From positions 1 through 57,554 of the forward strand of contig JAUIIX010000012.1 in NCBI GenBank assembly GCA_030431515.1: a stretch of DNA of 57,554 nucleotides, in the 5' to 3' direction. Source of the DNA: a bacterium (GTDB lineage: Bacteria > Bacteroidota > Ignavibacteria > Kapaibacteriales > UBA2268). Positions within the stretch are counted from its first letter, which is position 1, and each line of letters starts with the position of its first letter. Both the position numbers and the translations under genes were made by a program. The notes beneath the pieces are model-generated. The model did not search any database. It had not been told where the DNA came from and saw nothing but the letters and a program-made list of their open reading frames with translations. Shown here in pieces: positions 53,551 through 57,554 of the stretch.

Positions 53551-54963
53551 TTGTCTAATATTATTGTCTGTGATTTAGATGGAACATTAATAAAATCTGA
53601 TATGCTATTAGAATCTGTATTTATTCTAATTAAAAAAAATCCGATTTATATCTTTTTATTGCCTCTTTGGTTATTAAAAGGTAAAGCCCAACTAAAAGAT
53701 GAGATTAATAAAAGAGTTGAATTTAACCCTGAGACTTTGCCATACAATCAAGATGTTATAGACTTTTTGAATATCAAGAAAAGTGAGGGAAATAAGATAA
53801 TCCTTGCTACAGCAAGTAATCAAAACATTGCAACTAAAATTAGTGATTATTTAGGGATTTTTGACGAATCTTATGGAAGTACAAGTGAATTAAACTTAAA
53901 ATCAAAGAATAAAAGAGATTTTCTTAACGAAAAATTCGGTAAGCATCAATACTCTTATGTTGGGGATAGTTCAGCAGACTTAATAGTTTGGGAAGATAGT
54001 CAATATGCTTATGTAATGAATAATGGACTTTCAGAAAAAAATAATATTAGTAATTTAAAAGATGTAATTGGAGAGAAATCAAAATCTACTCTAAAACTTA
54101 TTATTAAAGAAATTAGAGTTTATCAATGGGTTAAAAACTTATTGCTTTTTATCCCTGCTTTGATGGCTCATAAAACTAATTTAGATTTTTATTTTACAAT
54201 TTCTATAGCTTTTTTATCATTCAGTTTACTTGCATCTTCTGTTTATGTATTGAATGATTTACTTGATTTAGATGCAGATAGGCAGCATCCGAGAAAGAAA
54301 AACAGACCATTTGCTTCAGGAAATTTATCACTACTTTATGGTTTTGTATTATTACCTATTTTGATAATCATAAGTTTTGCTTTAGCAATAATGTTTTTAC
54401 CTTTTGAATTTATACTTACTTTATTAGTTTATTATGTCATTACTAATTTGTATTCTTTCAAACTAAAACGAATGGAATTAATTGATATAATTACACTTGC
54501 TTCTCTTTATACAATAAGAATAATATCTGGTGGTTATGCAGTTGATGTACCAATTTCACCTTGGATGTTAGCATTTTCAATGTTCTTATTTTTAAGTTTA
54601 GCACTTCTAAAAAGATACACAGAATTACTATCTATGATAAAAGAAAATAAAGTAAAAGCAAGTGGAAGAGGTTATCATGTTGAAGATATTGATATGATAC
54701 GTGGATTTGGAACAAGTTCGGCATACATTGCAATACTTGTATATGCCTTATATGCCTATTCGGAGCAAGTGCAAATATTATATAATAAACCAAGTTTAAT
54801 GTGGTTAGTAGCAGTTTTATTACTTTATTGGATAACTAGAATTTGGCTTTTGGCACATCGTGGAAAAATGACTGACGACCCTATTGTGTTTACTGGAAAA
54901 GACCCTAATAGTTGGATTGTTGGATTGTTAATTGGAATACTAATGTTATGGGCAAAGATATAA
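53551..54963 (+). CDS. HAD-UbiA fusion: probable polyprenyl-phosphate phosphoribosyltransferase/phosphatase
   Basis: This encodes 470 residues and starts with TTG. Residues 1-190 are a HAD phosphatase (CDLDGTLIKSD at 7-17, ILATASNQ, YVGDSSADLIVWED). Residues from about 195 are an integral UbiA prenyltransferase with NDLLDLDADRQHPRKKNRP near 234 and about eight helices. In mycobacteria a stand-alone UbiA makes decaprenyl-phosphoryl-phosphoribose, which a phosphatase and DprE1/DprE2 turn into the arabinose donor. Here the phosphatase could be the fused HAD domain, with a DprE1-like gene following. It overlaps that gene by 16 bases. The substrate is inferred from context. Confidence 0.85.
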   Translation: MSNIIVCDLDGTLIKSDMLLESVFILIKKNPIYIFLLPLWLLKGKAQLKDEINKRVEFNPETLPYNQDVIDFLNIKKSEGNKIILATASNQNIATKISDYLGIFDESYGSTSELNLKSKNKRDFLNEKFGKHQYSYVGDSSADLIVWEDSQYAYVMNNGLSEKNNISNLKDVIGEKSKSTLKLIIKEIRVYQWVKNLLLFIPALMAHKTNLDFYFTISIAFLSFSLLASSVYVLNDLLDLDADRQHPRKKNRPFASGNLSLLYGFVLLPILIIISFALAIMFLPFEFILTLLVYYVITNLYSFKLKRMELIDIITLASLYTIRIISGGYAVDVPISPWMLAFSMFLFLSLALLKRYTELLSMIKENKVKASGRGYHVEDIDMIRGFGTSSAYIAILVYALYAYSEQVQILYNKPSLMWLVAVLLLYWITRIWLLAHRGKMTDDPIVFTGKDPNSWIVGLLIGILMLWAKI

Positions 54964-56276
54964 ATAAGTTTATAGAATATGAGGCATTTGGAAGATATCC
55001 TAAAATCTATCCAAAGAATGCAATTAAAATTAATTGGATTGATGAATTATCCAAGATTAAGAACTTAGATAAATATCTGCCTCGTGGCTATGGTAAATCT
55101 TATGGTGATTCTTGTCTAATTGAAGATGGAACTTTAGTTGATACTACTAATCTCAATCATTTAATCTCATTTGACAAAGAAAGTAGAATCGTAGAAGCTG
55201 AAGCTGGGGTTCAGTTTTCCACTCTTTTAGATTTTTTGCTTCCAAACAAGTCTTTCTTACCAGTTACTCCAGGTACTAAATATATTTCCATAGCAGGTGC
55301 AATCGCTAATGATGTTCATGGTAAAAATCACTTTAAAAAAGGAACTTTTGGCAATCATACACTTGAATTTGAATTATTAAGAACTAATGGTGAAATACTT
55401 ACCTGCTCTCCTACTCAAAATACTGATTTATTTAATGCAACTATTGGCGGGTTAGGTCTAACTGGAGTAATTACAAAAGCAAAATTTAAGGCAATTCCGG
55501 TTAGTAATCCTTATATGTATGTTGAAAATATTAAATTTAAAAACTTAAATGAATTTTTTGAAGTTAATGAAGATTCAGAGCAAGATTTTGTTTATACAGT
55601 TGCGTGGATAGACTCTACTGCAAAAGGCAAATCTATAGGCAGAGGAATATATAATCGTGGAAATCATACTAATCCTAATTTACATAAAGTTCCTGAAAAT
55701 GAAGGTGGTTTACCAATTCTTCCCTTTCCATTTGATTACCCTTTTATCAATAATTTATCTGTAAAAGCATTTAATTTACTTTGGTATAATAAACAGATTA
55801 AGAAAAAAGAAAATGTAATTGCACACTATAATCCTTTTTTCTATCCACTTGATGGAGTTAATGATTGGAATAAATCTTATGGAAAAAATGGCTTCTTGCA
55901 ATATCAATTTGTCATACCAACAGAAAAAGGTAAAGTATTGCTCCCTAAAATATTAAATGATATATCTAATAGTGGTTTATCTTCATTTTTAGTAGTTTTA
56001 AAAACTTTTGGCGATATTAAATCACCAGGTATGCTATCTTTCCCAGAACCTGGAATAACACTAGCCATAGATTTCAGAATGGATGGCGAGAAAACACTAA
56101 AATTACTTGACCACCTTGATAAATATATAGTTGAACTTGGTGGAAGAATTTACCCAGCAAAAGACGCAAGAATGAAAGCCGAACATTTTAAACTATTCTA
56201 TCCTAATTGGAAAGAATTTCTTCAATTCAAAGACCCAAATATTACTTCTGCTTTTTGGGAAAGAGTGATGAAATAA
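54948..56276 (+). CDS. FAD-dependent oxidoreductase, DprE1-like
   Basis: This encodes 442 residues from the ATG at 54948, within the end of the HAD-UbiA gene; a longer frame from 54912 is less likely. The FAD-binding (VAO) domain has LPRGYGKSYGDSCL near 45 and LPVTPGTKYISIAGAIANDVHGKNHFKKGTFG near 105, matching decaprenylphosphoryl-ribose oxidase DprE1. SPGMLSFPEPGITLAIDF is typical of the C-terminal half. It would oxidise C2 of the polyprenyl-linked ribose. The DprE2-like reductase expected next is not adjacent, as the following gene is a metallo-beta-lactamase. The SDR at 18.6 kb is distant. Confidence 0.87.
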   Translation: MGKDINKFIEYEAFGRYPKIYPKNAIKINWIDELSKIKNLDKYLPRGYGKSYGDSCLIEDGTLVDTTNLNHLISFDKESRIVEAEAGVQFSTLLDFLLPNKSFLPVTPGTKYISIAGAIANDVHGKNHFKKGTFGNHTLEFELLRTNGEILTCSPTQNTDLFNATIGGLGLTGVITKAKFKAIPVSNPYMYVENIKFKNLNEFFEVNEDSEQDFVYTVAWIDSTAKGKSIGRGIYNRGNHTNPNLHKVPENEGGLPILPFPFDYPFINNLSVKAFNLLWYNKQIKKKENVIAHYNPFFYPLDGVNDWNKSYGKNGFLQYQFVIPTEKGKVLLPKILNDISNSGLSSFLVVLKTFGDIKSPGMLSFPEPGITLAIDFRMDGEKTLKLLDHLDKYIVELGGRIYPAKDARMKAEHFKLFYPNWKEFLQFKDPNITSAFWERVMK

Positions 56277-56305
56277 TTTTTTATAAGTTTTATATTTTAT
56301 ATATC

Positions 56306-57268
56306 ATGAAAACATTCTTCTTTACACTATTATTAATTCTATTATATTCATGCAATAAACAAAACAATAAAATAGACAGAGCTATTAAAACGAAAGATTC
56401 AAATGAAACATTCTTAGTTATTTTAGGTACTGTTCAAGATGCTGGCTCACCTCATATTGCTTGTAAAAAGGACTGCTGTAAATCACTTTGGGGAAAAGAT
56501 AACATTGATAGACAAGTAGTTTCTTTAGGATTAATTGATTTTGAAAATAATTTAAAGTTTATTTTTGAAGCTACACCCGATTTTCCAAATCAAACTAAAA
56601 AACTAAAATCTTATTTACCTGATGATACAAGAGAAACTCCTAATGGAATATTCCTAACTCATGCTCATATTGGACATTATACTGGCTTAATGTATTTAGG
56701 CAAAGAAGCAATGAATGCAAAAAATATTCCTGTTTATGCGATGCCTAAAATGTTAGATTATCTATCTAATAATGGACCTTGGAGCCAGTTAGTTTCTACA
56801 AATAACATATTACTATCCCCTATTTTTAATGAACAAGAAGTAATTCTTTCAAACAATCTAAAAGTAATTCCTTATATTGTTCCTCATCGTGATGAATATT
56901 CTGAAACCGTTGGTTTTAAGATAATTGGTCCAAATAAAAGTGCAATATTTATTCCCGACATCGACAAATGGGAAAAGTGGGATAAAAGTATTATCGAAGA
57001 AATTTCTAAAGTTGATTATGCATTCCTTGATGCTACTTTCTATGATGGAGAAGAGTTAAATAATCGTGATATTTCCCAAATTCCTCATCCATTTGTAGTT
57101 GAAAGTATGGAAAAATTTAAAAATCTATCTTCAAATGAAAAAAGTAAGATATATTTTATTCATCTCAACCACACTAATCCGCTTTTAAATAAAAGTAGTA
57201 AGCAATACGAAACTGTTATTAAAAATGGATTTAAAATAGCAAGTATTAATGATAAATTTAATTTATAA
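56306..57268 (+). CDS. PqqB-like metallo-beta-lactamase-fold lipoprotein
   Basis: This encodes 320 residues from the ATG at 56306, which gives a lipoprotein signal MKTFFFTLLLILLYSC; an upstream in-frame extension to 56207 overlaps the previous gene and is rejected. The domain opens LVILGTVQDAGSPHIACKKDCC, like PqqB. The metal motif THAHIGHYTG (HxHxxH) is near 118, with further His in PHRDEYSETVG and HLNHTNPLL. PqqB-like proteins without other PQQ genes are common and of unknown function. Surface or periplasmic attachment is predicted from the lipobox. The next gene begins 3 bases downstream. Confidence 0.85.
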   Translation: MKTFFFTLLLILLYSCNKQNNKIDRAIKTKDSNETFLVILGTVQDAGSPHIACKKDCCKSLWGKDNIDRQVVSLGLIDFENNLKFIFEATPDFPNQTKKLKSYLPDDTRETPNGIFLTHAHIGHYTGLMYLGKEAMNAKNIPVYAMPKMLDYLSNNGPWSQLVSTNNILLSPIFNEQEVILSNNLKVIPYIVPHRDEYSETVGFKIIGPNKSAIFIPDIDKWEKWDKSIIEEISKVDYAFLDATFYDGEELNNRDISQIPHPFVVESMEKFKNLSSNEKSKIYFIHLNHTNPLLNKSSKQYETVIKNGFKIASINDKFNL

Positions 57269-57271
57269 TTT

Positions 57272-57554
57272 ATGAAAGAACTATTAAAAGATATTAGAAA
57301 TTGTAAAGTTTGTGAGAAATATCTTAAAGATGGAGTTAATCCTGTTTTAAGCGTTAGTAGCAATAGCAAAATCATCATAATAGGACAAGCTCCTGGCAAA
57401 GCTGTTCATATTAGTGGAGTTCCTTGGGATGACAAAAGCGGTGATAATCTTAGAAACTGGCTTGGAGTTAGCAAAGAACAATTTTATGATGATAATATTT
57501 TCGGAATAGTTCCAATTGGTTTTTGTTATCCAGGAAAAGGTAAATCTGGTGATT
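57272..57554 (+). CDS. Uracil-DNA glycosylase family protein, 5' part
   Basis: The first 94 residues run to the window end. The sequence begins MKELLKDIRNCKVCEKYLKDG, then IIIIGQAPGKAVHISGVPWDDKSGDNLRNWLG and IVPIGFCYPGKGKSGD. GQAPG and the WDDxSGxxLRxWLG block mark a uracil-DNA glycosylase-like fold of the subgroup found in many Bacteroidota and Proteobacteria. In canonical family 4 enzymes several cysteines bind an Fe-S cluster; here two (C-x2-C) are near the start. The frame is open at the end. It is 3 bases after the PqqB-like gene, so cotranscription is likely. Confidence 0.85.
   Translation, partial: MKELLKDIRNCKVCEKYLKDGVNPVLSVSSNSKIIIIGQAPGKAVHISGVPWDDKSGDNLRNWLGVSKEQFYDDNIFGIVPIGFCYPGKGKSGD

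Noticed and set aside
56207-56305. Upstream extension of the PqqB-like gene
   Set aside because: It overlaps the DprE1-like gene out of frame and would bury the lipoprotein signal 33 residues inside.
1-57554. tRNA or rRNA genes and prophage
   Set aside because: I noticed no T-loop GTTCGANNC-type cloverleaf, no rRNA-like sequence and no phage structural or integrase genes; a covariance search would be needed to be certain about tRNAs.

Overview
This is a low-GC (about 30% G+C by eye), gene-dense bacterial chromosomal window. The gene content points to the FCB group, most likely the Bacteroidota / Ignavibacteriota / Kapabacteria side. The indicators are a secreted protein with a T9SS-like C-terminal sorting region, an OmpH(Skp)-LpxD outer-membrane cluster, KdsA for LPS Kdo, lipoproteins with typical lipoboxes, few obvious Shine-Dalgarno sequences, and intergenic repeats whose minus-strand translation reads RHSERSEES, as often seen in Bacteroidota. 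Two flagellin genes argue against a typical non-flagellated Bacteroidia and fit Ignavibacteria-like relatives better. The lineage is an inference; no rRNA or tRNA gene was found.

Layout. 1-6.1 kb: 3' part of methylmalonyl-CoA mutase, a small membrane protein, hpnD/hpnC (squalene branch, minus strand), a biotin carboxylase and a MarR regulator. 6.1-7.1 kb: four HSERSEES-type repeat units. 7.1-11.8 kb: 3-hydroxybutyryl-CoA dehydrogenase, a lipoprotein, an anchored beta-rich protein, kynureninase and an Rrf2 regulator. 11.8-20.5 kb: a tightly packed run of yqeY, mutS2, mfd, tsaB, an SDR and a MEMO-family gene. 20.5-22.8 kb: two tandem flagellins. 22.8-29 kb: polA, a degenerate repeat copy and an M16 peptidase pair. 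29-31.3 kb: accessory genes, including a REP-associated tyrosine transposase bounded by perfect 27-bp inverted ends. 31.3-38.9 kb: kdsA, a large secreted protein, three OmpH-like genes, lpxD and an orphan cas6. 39.0-41.2 kb: an EcoRI-type restriction-modification system inside a perfect 53-bp direct repeat. 41.2-46.2 kb: mnmA, rpe, a histone-deacetylase-like gene and rpsA. 46.6-50.9 kb: a nitrite-reduction operon (NirK-cytochrome c fusion, NirV-like protein, SCO protein, porin). 51-57.5 kb: a surface glycan block (flippase, UDP-galactopyranose mutase, HAD-UbiA fusion, DprE1-like oxidase), then a PqqB-like lipoprotein and a partial uracil-DNA glycosylase family gene.

How the parts work together. 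Methylmalonyl-CoA mutase and the biotin carboxylase suggest propionate/methylmalonyl metabolism. mutS2, mfd and polA are maintenance genes. The OmpH/lpxD/kdsA set builds the outer membrane. The nirK operon would reduce nitrite to NO, with cytochrome c electron delivery, copper handling by SCO and passage through a porin. The terminal block is consistent with making furanose sugar donors (galactofuranose and a polyprenyl-phosphate pentofuranose) for a surface polymer.

Best candidates for a second look: the EcoRI-type island and its 53-bp repeats, which duplicate the DNA just upstream of mnmA; the orphan Cas6 that seems to lack the usual N-terminal histidine; a possible pseudoknot in the rpsA leader; the transposase with perfect inverted ends; the mosaic middle ompH gene; and the arabinan-like donor genes. 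I saw no completely unprecedented multi-gene system.
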